From assembly GCA_934120645.1 (NCBI GenBank), contig CAKOUO010000010.1:1-50995 (forward strand): a stretch of DNA of 50,995 bases, in the 5' to 3' direction. Made by a program: the position numbers and the translations under genes. Numbering within the stretch: the first letter of the stretch is position 1; each line of letters opens with the position of its first letter. This DNA is from an uncultured Clostridia bacterium (GTDB lineage: Bacteria > Bacillota > Clostridia > TANB77 > CAG-508). Of this stretch, positions 8,684 to 18,139 are shown in pieces. Below the pieces are notes generated by a model that made no database searches, was not told the origin of the DNA, and saw only the letters and a program-made list of their open reading frames with translations.

Positions 8684-8734
8684 TGTCCCTAAATGGACAC
8701 TAATGTCCATTTGGGAAACGTCCCCAAAAGGACA
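8684..8734. repeat. 31-bp REP-like palindrome plus a truncated copy
   Basis: 8704-8734 is a full 31-bp copy (TGTCCATTTGGG-AAACG-TCCCCAAAAGGACA) whose end directly abuts the polC stop codon at 8735. 8684-8699 is a 16-bp half copy, TGTCCCTAAATGGACA. On the minus strand it could act as a terminator-like hairpin for polC, though no T-run follows. Confidence 0.82.
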
Positions 8735-11700
8735 TTATCCAAATAAGCTTAACTGATTACTTTGGCTCATTCCTTCTAGACAGCCAAATTCTTTAAGTAA
8801 ATCTGCTCCTGAGGCTCCTATTTTTGCTCTTATTTTTAAGTCGTCTATTGACATGAATTTACCGTCTTTTCTGGCTTCTACAATACCTTGTGCAGCAACG
8901 CCTCCAAAGCCTGGTATACTATTTAATGGTGGTCTTAATTTGTTATCTTGGATTTTAAATTTTGTTGCTTCTGATTCGTATAAGTCTACTGGTAAAAATT
9001 CAAAGCCTCTTTCATACATTTCTAGTACTATTTCTAGGTCATCATACATGTCTAATTCTGCTTTTGTTGCTTCTTTCTTTTGGTTTTTCATTTCTATTTC
9101 TTTCATTTTGTTTTTGACTTTTTCTTTTCCAAATATCATACAACTTGCATCAAATGCTTTTGCTCTTATTGAGTAATATGCTGCATAATATGCTAGTGGT
9201 ATATGTACTTTGAACCATGCTATTCTAAATGCATTTGTAACATATGCTGCTGCATGGGCTTTTGGGAACATGTATTTTATTTTTTCACATGATTTTATAT
9301 ACCAGTCTGGTACATTGTGTTCTTGCATTAGTGGTATGTATTCATCTTTCCATTTTGGTTCTTTTCCTTTTGCAACTTTTCCTTTACGAACTGCTTCCAT
9401 TATTTTGAATGATTTATCTGGTGGCAATCCTTTTTTTATTAAGTAAATCATAATATCATCACGACAACATATTGCTTCTTGAAGTGTTACTATTCCTTGT
9501 TCTATTAAACTTTGAGCATTTCCTAACCATACATCTGTACCATGTGATAGTCCAGATATACGTATTAATTCATCAAATGTGGTTGGTTTTGTATCTAAAA
9601 GCATTCCTCTGGCAAATTTTGTTCCATATTCTGGTATTCCATATGTTCCTACTTGTGAGTGTATTTGTTCTGGTGTTACTCCTAATGCTTCTGTAGAATT
9701 AAATATTGACATTGTTTCTTTATCATCAAGTGGTATTTCTGTTGGTGCTATTCCTGTTAAGTCTTGTAACATACGAATTACCGTAGGATCATCGTGTCCT
9801 AGTATATCTAGTTTTAATAAGTTTCCATCTATTGAGTGATAATCAAAGTGAGTTGTTATTATATCTGAATTCGGGTCATCTGCTGGGTGTTGTACTGGTG
9901 TAAATTCATATATTTCTCTTCCTTTTGGTACAACTATAATTCCACCTGGATGTTGTCCTGTTGTTCTTTTTATTCCTGTGCATCCTACTGATAATCTTTG
10001 AATTTCAGCTCTATTCATTGGAATTCCTCTATCTTCATAATATCCTTTAACATACCCATATGCTGTTTTATCAGCTACTGTACCTACTGTTCCTGCTTTA
10101 AATGTTGTTCCTTTTCCAAATATTACTTCTGTATATTTATGTGCTTTTGCTTGATATTCTCCAGAGAAGTTTAGGTCGATATCTGGTTCTTTGTCTCCAT
10201 TAAATCCTAAGAATGTTTCAAATGGTATATCCATTCCATCTTTTGCTAGTTTGTGTCCACATTTTGGACAATCTTTATCTGGTAAGTCAAATCCATTTCC
10301 TACTCCGTAATCTTCAAATTCTGAATATTTACAATTTGGGCAACGGTAATGTGGTTGTAATGAATTTACTTCTGTTATACCTGTCATAAATGCTACTAAT
10401 GATGAACCTACTGAACCTCTAGATCCTACTATATACCCATCTTCATTTGATTTCCATACTAGTTTTTGGGCAATTATATACATAACTGAATATCCATTGC
10501 TTATTATTGAGTTTAATTCTTTATCAAGTCTTGTTTGTACTATTTCTGGTAATGGATCACCATATAATTCATGTGCTTTTTTATATGCTATATTTTTAAT
10601 ATCTTCTTCACATCCAGGAATATGTGGTGGACATTTTTCTGGTGATATTGGGCTTATTTGTTCACACATATCTGATATTTTATTTGTATTTGTTACAACT
10701 ACTTCATATGCTTTTTCTTCACCTAAATAGCTAAATTCTTCAAGCATTTCTTCTGTTGTTCTTAAATATAGTGGTGCTTGATTATCTGCATCTTCATATT
10801 TTTGTCCTGCTTCTAGTATTCTTCTATAAATCTCATCTTGTGGGTCCATAAAGTGAACATCACATGTTGCTACAACTAACTTATTTAATTTTTCTCCTAA
10901 TGCTACAATCTTTCTATTGATATCTCTTAAATCTTCAACATCTCTTACTGTTCCATTTCTTATTAAGAATTGATTATTTCCTGTTGGTTGAATTTCTAAA
11001 TAATCATAATCATTTGCAATTGCTTCTATTTCTTCATCTGGTTTTCCTTGTTCTATTGCTTGATATAATTCTCCTGCCTCACATGCACTTCCTAGTATTA
11101 ATCCTTCTGAATATTTCTTATATAAACTCTTTAATATACGTGGTTTTCTATAAAAATAGTTTACATGTGATAATGAAATTAATCTATATAAATTTCGTAA
11201 TCCTACATAATTTTTTGCTAAAATAATTGCATGATATGTTTTTAATTTTTTATATTCTTCTTTTTTTGCTTCACTATCTGCAGCTACTCTATCAATATCT
11301 TCTAATTTTTTTGCTCCTCTTTCTTTTAACATATCTATCATAACATTAAACACTTTTACTGTTGTATCAACATCATCTAGAGCTCTATGGGCAACTTCTA
11401 CCTTTATTCCTAAATTTTCTGCTATTTTTCCTAATTTGTATTTTTTATAATCTGGGAACAAATCTTTTGCTAAACTTAATGTATCTAAATATGTATAATT
11501 AAAATCATATCCTAAAACTTTAGCATTTTGTTTTAAAAATCCAACATCAAAATTTGCATTATGTGCTACAATTACTGTTTCTTTTGGATCTCCTAAAAAT
11601 TCTAAAACTTTTGGAAATACTTTATCTATTGTTTCAGCATCTTTTACCATATCATCTGTTATATTTGTAACTTCTGATACTCTTTCTGGTATATGTTTTT

Positions 11701-13561
11701 CTGGATTTACAAAACAACTAAATTCATCAATCACTTCTCCATTTTTTACCTTCATAATTCCAACTTCTGTAATTCTTTCATTAACTGCTGAAAATCCTGT
11801 TGTTTCTAAATCTAGTACACAATATGTTGCATCAATATCTTGTCCTTTTCCATTATAAACTGATTTTGTATTGTCTGGTGCTAAATATGCTTCAACACCA
11901 TATATTATTTTTATATCTGGGTTATCATCTCCAACTAAATGATATGCTTCTGGAAACGCTTGTGCAACACCATGGTCTGTTATTGCAATTGACTTCATTC
12001 CCCACTTCATTGCTCTTTTTATTAAATCTGTTGCTGATGTTACTGCATCCATTTGGCTCATTTTTGTATGCATGTGTAACTCTACTCTTTTTACTTCTGC
12101 ATTATCTTGTCTTACTTCTTTTTTTACTCCTGTACTTTCTACAATAGTATTTGCCATTACTGTAAGTTCCCCTGAGAATGAATCCATTTGAGCATTTCCT
12201 TCAATTTTTACTCCTTTTACACTGCCCATCCTTTTTATTATTTTCTTAGCTTTTCCTTTTTCCAAAAATGCTTTGCATGTAAGTGTACTTGATCCATCAT
12301 ATAAATCAAAACTTAATAATGTTTTTCCTGATTTTAATTCTCTATCTTCCATAAAGATAATTTCACCATCTAATGAAACTGCCCCATCTTCTGGTCCTAA
12401 CTCTGAAACCTTTGCAAGTGGTGCTGTTATGTTCATTGTTTTTCCTAATATTAGTGGTGTATCTTCTTCTTCATCTTCTTTTGGAAGGTCTGGTATATTA
12501 TTTTCTATTTCAATTATTGTATTTGCAATTACTGTTACATCCCCAGCATATGTGTCAAGTCCTGCTTTTCCTATAACTTTAATTCCTTTTGCTTCGTCTA
12601 TTTGAGCCTTTACTTCATTTCCTTCTTTAATATCTTTTGCAAATGATTTACATGTCATTGTTCCGGTACCATCATATAAATCAATTATAAGCATTCCTTT
12701 TCCTGATTTTGTTTCTCTACATTCACATGTTAATACTCTTCCTTCTAGTGTTACTCTACCATCATTTGCTGTTATGTCTTTTATTTTTATTTGTTTTTCT
12801 TTTGCTTTTGATGGTTTTCCCATTATATATTTTTGTTCTTCTTCCATTGGAGCTTGTAACATATCTTCAGGCATTCCACCCATTTCTTCTACTGGCATAT
12901 AATCTCCATCTTGTGGTGGCATATAATCTGGGTCATTATATTCTTCAACATTTGAAACATTTTTGGTATGATGTTTTTCTTCATTATCATTTTCTAATAC
13001 ATAAGAAACAGATTCTTCTATTGCTTTTTCTTCCATTTCTTTTATCTTTTTTTCTTGAGCAATCTCGTCTTCTTGTTTAAATACTTCTTCTAATTCTATT
13101 TTATATTCTTTTCCGTATAATTTTTTTATTACATTTTCTAGCTCTTTATCTGTTTTTTTTGCTCTTAAGAAGTCTGCTCCTCTAATATGCATTTTTACAT
13201 TTATTATATTGTCATTTATTTCAATATCACTTTTCATTAAAAGCATTGGTTTCATTAATGGATATTTATGTGCCATATAACATATGATATTTCTCCATTC
13301 GTCTTTTATTGATTTTAATTGTGTATCTTTTTGATATTTTATTGTCATATCAATATTAGAAAATTTAAACCTTTCTATTAGAAATTTTTCAAAATACCAT
13401 ATTTCTTTTACCTCTATGTATTCATCTATTTCTAAAACAATTCCTAATGTATTTAATTTTTTTACTACATTTAGTGCTGTTACATATGCTTCTTTTATAT
13501 TTGCTTTTGTTTCATAATCTTTAAATATATCTTTTACTTTTTTTGGTTTGTTTTCTGACAT
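8735..13561 (-). CDS. polC: DNA polymerase III subunit alpha, PolC type, with tandem OB domains
   Basis: This is the replicative polymerase with a built-in proofreading exonuclease, 1608 aa from the chosen start (the usual PolC is about 1430-1460). Approximate layout: N-terminal region 1-180, acidic linker 180-245, OB fold 1 (255-355), OB fold 2 (383-476), PHP (from 494, ELHMHTKMSQMD), DEDD exonuclease 581-750 (LDLETTG, AHNANFDVGF, HRALDDVDT), then the polymerase core with a zinc ribbon CPNCKY..CPKCGH and the catalytic PDIDLNFSGEYQ. The two OB folds are clearly similar to each other, and this duplication explains the extra length. The start at 13561 is tentative; an in-frame ATG at 13618 would add 19 residues but has no ribosome site. 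Confidence 0.97.
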   Translation of the reverse strand: MSENKPKKVKDIFKDYETKANIKEAYVTALNVVKKLNTLGIVLEIDEYIEVKEIWYFEKFLIERFKFSNIDMTIKYQKDTQLKSIKDEWRNIICYMAHKYPLMKPMLLMKSDIEINDNIINVKMHIRGADFLRAKKTDKELENVIKKLYGKEYKIELEEVFKQEDEIAQEKKIKEMEEKAIEESVSYVLENDNEEKHHTKNVSNVEEYNDPDYMPPQDGDYMPVEEMGGMPEDMLQAPMEEEQKYIMGKPSKAKEKQIKIKDITANDGRVTLEGRVLTCECRETKSGKGMLIIDLYDGTGTMTCKSFAKDIKEGNEVKAQIDEAKGIKVIGKAGLDTYAGDVTVIANTIIEIENNIPDLPKEDEEEDTPLILGKTMNITAPLAKVSELGPEDGAVSLDGEIIFMEDRELKSGKTLLSFDLYDGSSTLTCKAFLEKGKAKKIIKRMGSVKGVKIEGNAQMDSFSGELTVMANTIVESTGVKKEVRQDNAEVKRVELHMHTKMSQMDAVTSATDLIKRAMKWGMKSIAITDHGVAQAFPEAYHLVGDDNPDIKIIYGVEAYLAPDNTKSVYNGKGQDIDATYCVLDLETTGFSAVNERITEVGIMKVKNGEVIDEFSCFVNPEKHIPERVSEVTNITDDMVKDAETIDKVFPKVLEFLGDPKETVIVAHNANFDVGFLKQNAKVLGYDFNYTYLDTLSLAKDLFPDYKKYKLGKIAENLGIKVEVAHRALDDVDTTVKVFNVMIDMLKERGAKKLEDIDRVAADSEAKKEEYKKLKTYHAIILAKNYVGLRNLYRLISLSHVNYFYRKPRILKSLYKKYSEGLILGSACEAGELYQAIEQGKPDEEIEAIANDYDYLEIQPTGNNQFLIRNGTVRDVEDLRDINRKIVALGEKLNKLVVATCDVHFMDPQDEIYRRILEAGQKYEDADNQAPLYLRTTEEMLEEFSYLGEEKAYEVVVTNTNKISDMCEQISPISPEKCPPHIPGCEEDIKNIAYKKAHELYGDPLPEIVQTRLDKELNSIISNGYSVMYIIAQKLVWKSNEDGYIVGSRGSVGSSLVAFMTGITEVNSLQPHYRCPNCKYSEFEDYGVGNGFDLPDKDCPKCGHKLAKDGMDIPFETFLGFNGDKEPDIDLNFSGEYQAKAHKYTEVIFGKGTTFKAGTVGTVADKTAYGYVKGYYEDRGIPMNRAEIQRLSVGCTGIKRTTGQHPGGIIVVPKGREIYEFTPVQHPADDPNSDIITTHFDYHSIDGNLLKLDILGHDDPTVIRMLQDLTGIAPTEIPLDDKETMSIFNSTEALGVTPEQIHSQVGTYGIPEYGTKFARGMLLDTKPTTFDELIRISGLSHGTDVWLGNAQSLIEQGIVTLQEAICCRDDIMIYLIKKGLPPDKSFKIMEAVRKGKVAKGKEPKWKDEYIPLMQEHNVPDWYIKSCEKIKYMFPKAHAAAYVTNAFRIAWFKVHIPLAYYAAYYSIRAKAFDASCMIFGKEKVKNKMKEIEMKNQKKEATKAELDMYDDLEIVLEMYERGFEFLPVDLYESEATKFKIQDNKLRPPLNSIPGFGGVAAQGIVEARKDGKFMSIDDLKIRAKIGASGADLLKEFGCLEGMSQSNQLSLFG

Positions 13562-13673
13562 CCTTTTTCTTCGCTCCACTTCGTTTATAGCCAAATGAAA
13601 ATTTTTTTCATTTACCATTTTTTATTGTTTGTATTTTATCATATTTTGTCATTAAATTAAAGCGAACAAAGTA

Positions 13674-13709
13674 AAAAAATATGAGGCTATAATTAATATA
13701 GTCTCATAT
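13674..13709 (-). terminator. Terminator after rseP
   Basis: ATATGAGACTATA and TATAGCCTCATAT pair and are followed on the minus strand by TTTTTTT. It ends the pyrH-rseP cluster, so polC must have its own promoter in 13619-13673; a weak TATGATAAAAT is seen there. Confidence 0.87.
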
Positions 13710-13716
13710 CATCTTT

Positions 13717-14965
13717 TTAAAATATTCTCAAAATATCATTATAAGTAATATACAATGATAATGCTATTAAAATTGAAAAACCTATTAACTGAATATTTAT
13801 TTCTGCCTTTTCATTTAAAGGTTTTCTACGTATTGCTTCTATAATCAATATTAATATTTTACCACCATCTAACGCTGGTATTGGAAGTAAATTTGTAACA
13901 CCTAATGATAAAGATATTAATGCTAACATATAAATAAATTCTTTCCAACCACTAGTTTTTGCAACTACTTCAGAAATTCCAACAGGTCCCATCATTTGGT
14001 CTATACTAACTCCACCTGTAAAAATCATCTTTATATTATCTATTATTGAAAATGCAAATTCTTTTGTTTCAATTCCACCATATATAATATGATTTATAAA
14101 TGTATTATCTGCTTGCTTAAATGTTATTCCTAAATAATAAGATGATATAAAATCTGGTGTTAATTCTATATTTAGTTGTTCATTTTTTCTTTCTATCGTT
14201 AATAATATTGTTCCAACACCTTTTTGTTGAATATTTTCTACTAATTTATTTACATCTCCATTAGTATTTTGGTTATTTATTTTTATAATCTTATCATTTG
14301 CTTTTAGTCCTTGTTTTTCTGCACTACTTCCTTTTTCAACAGATAAAATTTTGCATTTATCTCCTATATACATTCCTGTACTTTTACTTTTTACTTCTGT
14401 CGGTTTTATATTGTATTCTAATATTTCACCATTTCTATTTACCTTTAATGTAACTTCTTCTCCATTTGATTTTTTCATTATTTTGTTTATATCATACTTA
14501 CTTTTTATTTTCTTTCCGTTTAATTCAACTATTATATCGTCTTGTTGTATTCCTATCTGTTGAGCGGCATATCCTTCTACTGTTGAATCTACTCTGTTTG
14601 TGATATACGTATTTGATGTTGACATTAAAATAAAATATACTATTAATCCAAATAAAATATTTACTGTAGCTCCAGCTACTACTATTGCTATTCTTTTTGG
14701 AATACTTGCACTTGAAAAAGAACCTTCTTTTTCAGATCTTTCTTCTTCACCTTCCATACTGCAAAATCCACCGTAATGGAATTAGTCTAATTGCATACTT
14801 AGTTTCTTTTCCTTGTTTTTTCCATATTGTTGGTCCAAATCCTATTGCAAATTCATTCACTTTTACTTTGCATAATTTTGCAACTGTTAAATGTCCTGCT
14901 TCATGAATTAATATTAAAAAACCAAGTAAAAATATTATTTTCAAAGCTGATATTATTATTGTCAA
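13717..14965 (-). CDS. rseP: RseP-type site-2 zinc metalloprotease, read through a +1 frameshift at CGG
   Basis: This intramembrane protease cleaves anti-sigma factors or other membrane substrates. The N-terminal frame (TTG start at 14965 after AAGGAGG) encodes a membrane segment with the HEAGH zinc motif at residues 21-25 and runs to LIPL, then meets CGG at codon 65 (14773-14771) and would stop 8 codons on. Skipping the C reads GGT GGA TTT TGC AGT ATG GAA, restoring the family sequence LIPLGG-FCSMEGEEERSEKEGSF. After that come a membrane segment, two PDZ domains (VEGYAAQQ.., VEKGSSAEKQGL..) and the second zinc-ligand motif NLLPIPALDGGKI. The joined product is 415 aa, a normal size. It is last in the frr-uppS-cdsA cluster, where ispC/dxr would usually intervene but is absent. 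Confidence 0.88.
14771..14773 (-). other. +1 frameshift site CGG in rseP
   Basis: The codons are CCA TTA CGG TGG in frame 0. The stop TGA follows 7 codons after CGG. Removing the C (plus-strand G at 14773) gives TTA GGT GGA, matching the conserved Leu-Gly-Gly of the family. Confidence 0.8.
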
Positions 14966-14986
14966 TATTATTCCTCCTTAAAAATA

Positions 14987-15013
14987 TAAGGGATTATTAT
15001 TAAAATCCCTTTT
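14987..15013 (-). other. Stem-loop between cdsA and rseP
   Basis: AAGGGATT and AATCCCTT pair around a TTAATAAT loop. On the minus strand ATATTTTT follows, then the rseP ribosome site. It is possibly a weak attenuator or processing site. Confidence 0.5.
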
Positions 15014-15019
15014 TACATT

Positions 15020-15826
15020 TTATATAAACATTGTAAATAACATATAAGCAAATGGTGATATAAATAATACACTATCTATTCTGTCTAACATTCCTCCATG
15101 TCCTGGTAATAAGTTACTATAATCTTTTATATCAACATATCTTTTTATACAAGATGCTGCAAAATCTCCTATTTGTCCTATTAAGCTTAATACTACACCT
15201 ATTATTCCTATTATAATATATGAATATTCAAATGAAAAATATGTATTTAATACAAATGTATAAATTAGCATTACTAGTACGGCTCCTACTGTACCTGCAA
15301 CACAACCTTCTATTGATTTTTTAGGACTTACTTTGCTAAATTTATGCTTTCCAAATTGTTTTCCTACACAATAAGCAAATATATCACATCCCCATGATGC
15401 CATTAATATGTAACCTACAATTATTTTTCCATGTTCCATACCATTAACTAATGATAAGAAATTCATAAATAATGGTATATAACAAATTCCTAAAAATGTA
15501 TATGACATGTCTTTAAATGTTGTTTCCATATCTGTTGCTATTACTTGTGCAAACAATATTAATAATATTATTGGTATTGATAACATAAGTATCATTAATA
15601 AATTATCTTTGGGTATGAAGTTTATAATTGCTACACTTAAACAGCTTATATATGCCATCCATTTTATTGGTTTGCACACTTTTGATATTGCTTTTAAATA
15701 TTCATACATTGCTATTATTGATATTATAGCTAATAATATTCCTATTATATATTTATTTGGTATTAAAATCATAATTGCAACTGAAATGCCTACTATTAAT
15801 CCTGATGAAATTCTTTTTAAATCCAT
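15020..15826 (-). CDS. cdsA: Phosphatidate cytidylyltransferase
   Basis: This makes CDP-diacylglycerol from phosphatidate and CTP, the entry point of phospholipid synthesis. The 268-aa protein has about seven to eight hydrophobic segments. The family signature is at the C-terminal side: SWGCDIFAYCVGKQFGKHKFSKVSPKKSIEGCVAGTVGA, with the conserved Asp and Lys-Ser residues, then GQIGDFAASCIKRYVDIKDYSNLLPGHGGMLDRIDS, the diagnostic CDS motif ending in the Asp that binds metal. The start follows AAGGAAGGAAAA. It lies 33 bp from uppS in an operon with rseP downstream. Confidence 0.95.
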   Translation of the reverse strand: MDLKRISSGLIVGISVAIMILIPNKYIIGILLAIISIIAMYEYLKAISKVCKPIKWMAYISCLSVAIINFIPKDNLLMILMLSIPIILLILFAQVIATDMETTFKDMSYTFLGICYIPLFMNFLSLVNGMEHGKIIVGYILMASWGCDIFAYCVGKQFGKHKFSKVSPKKSIEGCVAGTVGAVLVMLIYTFVLNTYFSFEYSYIIIGIIGVVLSLIGQIGDFAASCIKRYVDIKDYSNLLPGHGGMLDRIDSVLFISPFAYMLFTMFI

Positions 15827-15859
15827 ATTTTTTCCTTCCTTTGTTTTAATACTATTTTA

Positions 15860-16567
15860 TTATTTAGCTCCAAATTTTCTATTTCTTTTTTGATATACTT
15901 CTATTGCATTATCTAAGTCTTTTTCGTTAAAGTCTGGCCAATATTTTTCTATAAATAAAAATTCTGTATATACTAATTGCCATGGTAAAAAATTGCTTAA
16001 TCTTATTTCTCCACTTGTTCTTATTAATAAATCTGGATCTGGTTGATCTTTTGTATAAAGATTTTCTGAAATTGTTTCTTCTGTTATATCTTCTACACTA
16101 AGTTTATTTTCTTTTACTTCATTTGCTATATTTTTTACTGCATTTAATATTTCATCTCTTCCACCATAATTTAAAGCAATATTAAAAGTAATTCCTGTAT
16201 TATTTTTTGTTCTTTCCATGCATTTTTCAATGCTATTTTTCATCTTTTCAGATAGACCTTCTCTACTTCCAATAATTTTTACTTTAATATTTTCTGAATC
16301 TGCTCTTTTACTATAATCGTCTAAATAACTTTGAAATAAATTCATTAATGTTCCAACTTCTTCAGTTGATCTTTTCCAATTTTCTGTTGAAAATGCATAT
16401 AATGTTATATTTTTTATACCTATTTTATTTGCATATCTTACTATTTTTTCTAAAGTTTTAGCTCCTTCTTTGTGTCCAAAACTTACAGGCATTCCTTTTT
16501 CTTTTGCCCATCTTCTATTTCCGTCCATTATAATTGCAATATGCTTAGGTAAATTTTCTTGTTCCAT
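15860..16567 (-). CDS. uppS: Undecaprenyl diphosphate synthase (cis-prenyltransferase)
   Basis: This extends farnesyl diphosphate with isopentenyl units in cis configuration to make the C55 carrier for peptidoglycan. The 235-aa protein has IAIIMDGNRRWAKEKGMP (the P-loop-like signature with the catalytic Asp), LYAFSTENWKRS and the C-terminal DPDLLIRTSGEIRLSNFLPWQLVYTEFLF, all diagnostic. The start at 16567 follows GGAGGACAAA; it is close to the stop of the prenyl synthase gene (13-bp gap), which supplies the allylic substrate. Confidence 0.96.
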   Translation of the reverse strand: MEQENLPKHIAIIMDGNRRWAKEKGMPVSFGHKEGAKTLEKIVRYANKIGIKNITLYAFSTENWKRSTEEVGTLMNLFQSYLDDYSKRADSENIKVKIIGSREGLSEKMKNSIEKCMERTKNNTGITFNIALNYGGRDEILNAVKNIANEVKENKLSVEDITEETISENLYTKDQPDPDLLIRTSGEIRLSNFLPWQLVYTEFLFIEKYWPDFNEKDLDNAIEVYQKRNRKFGAK

Positions 16568-16580
16568 TTTGTCCTCCATT

Positions 16581-17480
16581 TTATTTATTTCTATCTTTAA
16601 TATATGTAGCAAGTTGATTTAAAAATTCTGCCTTATCTCCATATACATTTATTTCTTCTATTGCTTCATTTGTTATTTTTTCTAATTTTTCTTTTGCTCC
16701 TTCTATTCCAAATTGAGAAACATATGTGCATTTTCCCAATTCTTTGTCATTTCCAACTGGCTTTCCTGTTATTTTTGAGTCCCCTTCTTCTGATAGAATA
16801 TCATCTTTTATTTGAAAAGCTAAACCTATTTTTTCTGCATATTTAGAAAGTCTTTCTAAATCATCTTCAGATGCTCCTGCTAGAATTGCTCCCATTCTTA
16901 CACATAGCTTTAATAAAGCTCCTGTTTTATTAATATGAATATATTCTAACATTTCTTTTGAAATAGTCTTTCCTTCTAATTCTGTATCTAAATATTCACC
17001 AGCAATCATTCTATCAACAGCTTTTGCAAATTCATTAAAAGCTTTTGCTCTATTATGAAAATTCTCCTTATATTGATTTTCTATTGAATATAATATTTCA
17101 TCACTTATTACAATATATGCTTGATTTAATAATCCATCACCAGCAAGTAAAGCTGTTGGATGATTAAATTTTTTATGATTTGTTGGTTTTCCATGTCTAA
17201 AATCATCATTATCAACTTCAGGTAAATCATCATGAATTAATGAAAAATTATGTACCATTTCTATTGCAACTGCAAATGGTAAACATTCTTCATAATCATT
17301 TTTAAATAATTGATATGTTGCTATTACTAATATTGGTCTTAATCTTTTTCCACCTGCCATTAAACTATATTCCATAGAATTATTCAATATTTTTTCTGGA
17401 CACTCTTGTTTTCTTACATATTTTTCTAATTCGTTATTTACTAAATCTTGATATTTCTTTAAATTTTCTTTAAACTCCAT
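16581..17480 (-). CDS. Trans-isoprenyl diphosphate synthase (farnesyl/geranylgeranyl type)
   Basis: This condenses isopentenyl diphosphate with allylic diphosphates to give C15 or C20 products. The 299-aa protein carries the first Asp-rich motif HDDLPEVDNDDFRHGKPT, with the two extra residues typical of bacterial type I/II FPP synthases, the basic motif GGKRLRP, and the second Asp-rich motif FQIKDDILSEEGD. FPP synthase (IspA) is the most likely identity given that uppS is immediately downstream, but the chain length cannot be fixed. It occupies a position between frr and uppS that is normally free of this gene. The ribosome site GAGG precedes ATG. Confidence 0.92.
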   Translation of the reverse strand: MEFKENLKKYQDLVNNELEKYVRKQECPEKILNNSMEYSLMAGGKRLRPILVIATYQLFKNDYEECLPFAVAIEMVHNFSLIHDDLPEVDNDDFRHGKPTNHKKFNHPTALLAGDGLLNQAYIVISDEILYSIENQYKENFHNRAKAFNEFAKAVDRMIAGEYLDTELEGKTISKEMLEYIHINKTGALLKLCVRMGAILAGASEDDLERLSKYAEKIGLAFQIKDDILSEEGDSKITGKPVGNDKELGKCTYVSQFGIEGAKEKLEKITNEAIEEINVYGDKAEFLNQLATYIKDRNK

Positions 17481-17506
17481 TTTAGACCTCGATTATCATT
17501 TTAATT

Positions 17507-18055
17507 TTAAACAGACATTACTTCTTTTTCTTTATTTTCTAAAATTTTATCAATTTCCTCAATACTCTTATCTGTTAATTTTTGAATATCATTTTCTGCT
17601 TGTTTTAATTCATCTTCTGTCATATTTCCTTCTTTTTGCTCAGCTTTAGCCATTTCTATTCCATCTCTTCTAGCAGCTCTTACTGCAACTTTTGCCTCTT
17701 CTGCCATTTTTTTAATATCTTTTACTAAATCTTTTCTTCTCTCTTCAGTTAATTCAGGGAAAGCTAGTCTTATTACTTTTCCATCATTATTTGGATTAAT
17801 TCCTATATCTGAAGCCAAAATTGCCTTTTCAATCTCCTTTAAAACACTTACATCCCATGGTTGAATTACAATTAATCTTGCCTCTGGAACTGATACCCCA
17901 GCCACTTGATTAATTGGTGTTGGAGTTCCATAATAATCTATTTTCACCTTATTTAATATTGCAGGATTAGCTCTACCTGCTCTTACCTCTGATAATTTTT
18001 CATTAAAAACACTTATTGTTTTATCCATCTTTTCTTTTATATTTGTATAATCCAT
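17507..18055 (-). CDS. frr: Ribosome recycling factor
   Basis: With EF-G, this splits post-termination ribosomes. The 182-aa protein (family about 185) is one three-helix bundle plus a beta domain: RAGRANPAILNKVKIDYYGTPTPINQVAGVSVPEARLIVIQPWD is diagnostic, as is the C-terminal LTEERRKDLVKDIKKMAEEAKVAVRAARRD. The start at 18055 follows AAAGGAAGAG; an upstream in-frame ATG at 18097 would encode the palindrome and is rejected. It follows pyrH as in most Firmicutes, but two palindromic repeats separate them. Confidence 0.96.
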   Translation of the reverse strand: MDYTNIKEKMDKTISVFNEKLSEVRAGRANPAILNKVKIDYYGTPTPINQVAGVSVPEARLIVIQPWDVSVLKEIEKAILASDIGINPNNDGKVIRLAFPELTEERRKDLVKDIKKMAEEAKVAVRAARRDGIEMAKAEQKEGNMTEDELKQAENDIQKLTDKSIEEIDKILENKEKEVMSV

Positions 18056-18073
18056 AATTCTCTTCCTTTCTTT

Positions 18074-18139
18074 TGTCCATTTGGGGACGTTTCTCAAATG
18101 GACATTTTTGTCCTTTTGGTACCTGTCCCCAAATGGACA
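18074..18139. repeat. Two tandem 31-bp REP-like palindromes
   Basis: 18074-18104 (TGTCCATTTGGGG-ACGTTTC-TCAAATGGACA) and 18109-18139 (TGTCCTTTTGGTACC-TG-TCCCCAAATGGACA) are separated by 4 nt of T. The second directly abuts the pyrH stop codon (18140-18142). They lie between pyrH and frr and could form a double hairpin in the mRNA. Confidence 0.85.

Noticed and set aside
13562..13618. A longer polC start at 13618
   Set aside because: No ribosome site precedes it and the extra region contains a CGAAGTGGAGCGAAG-like stretch of the intergenic module; the choice remains tentative.
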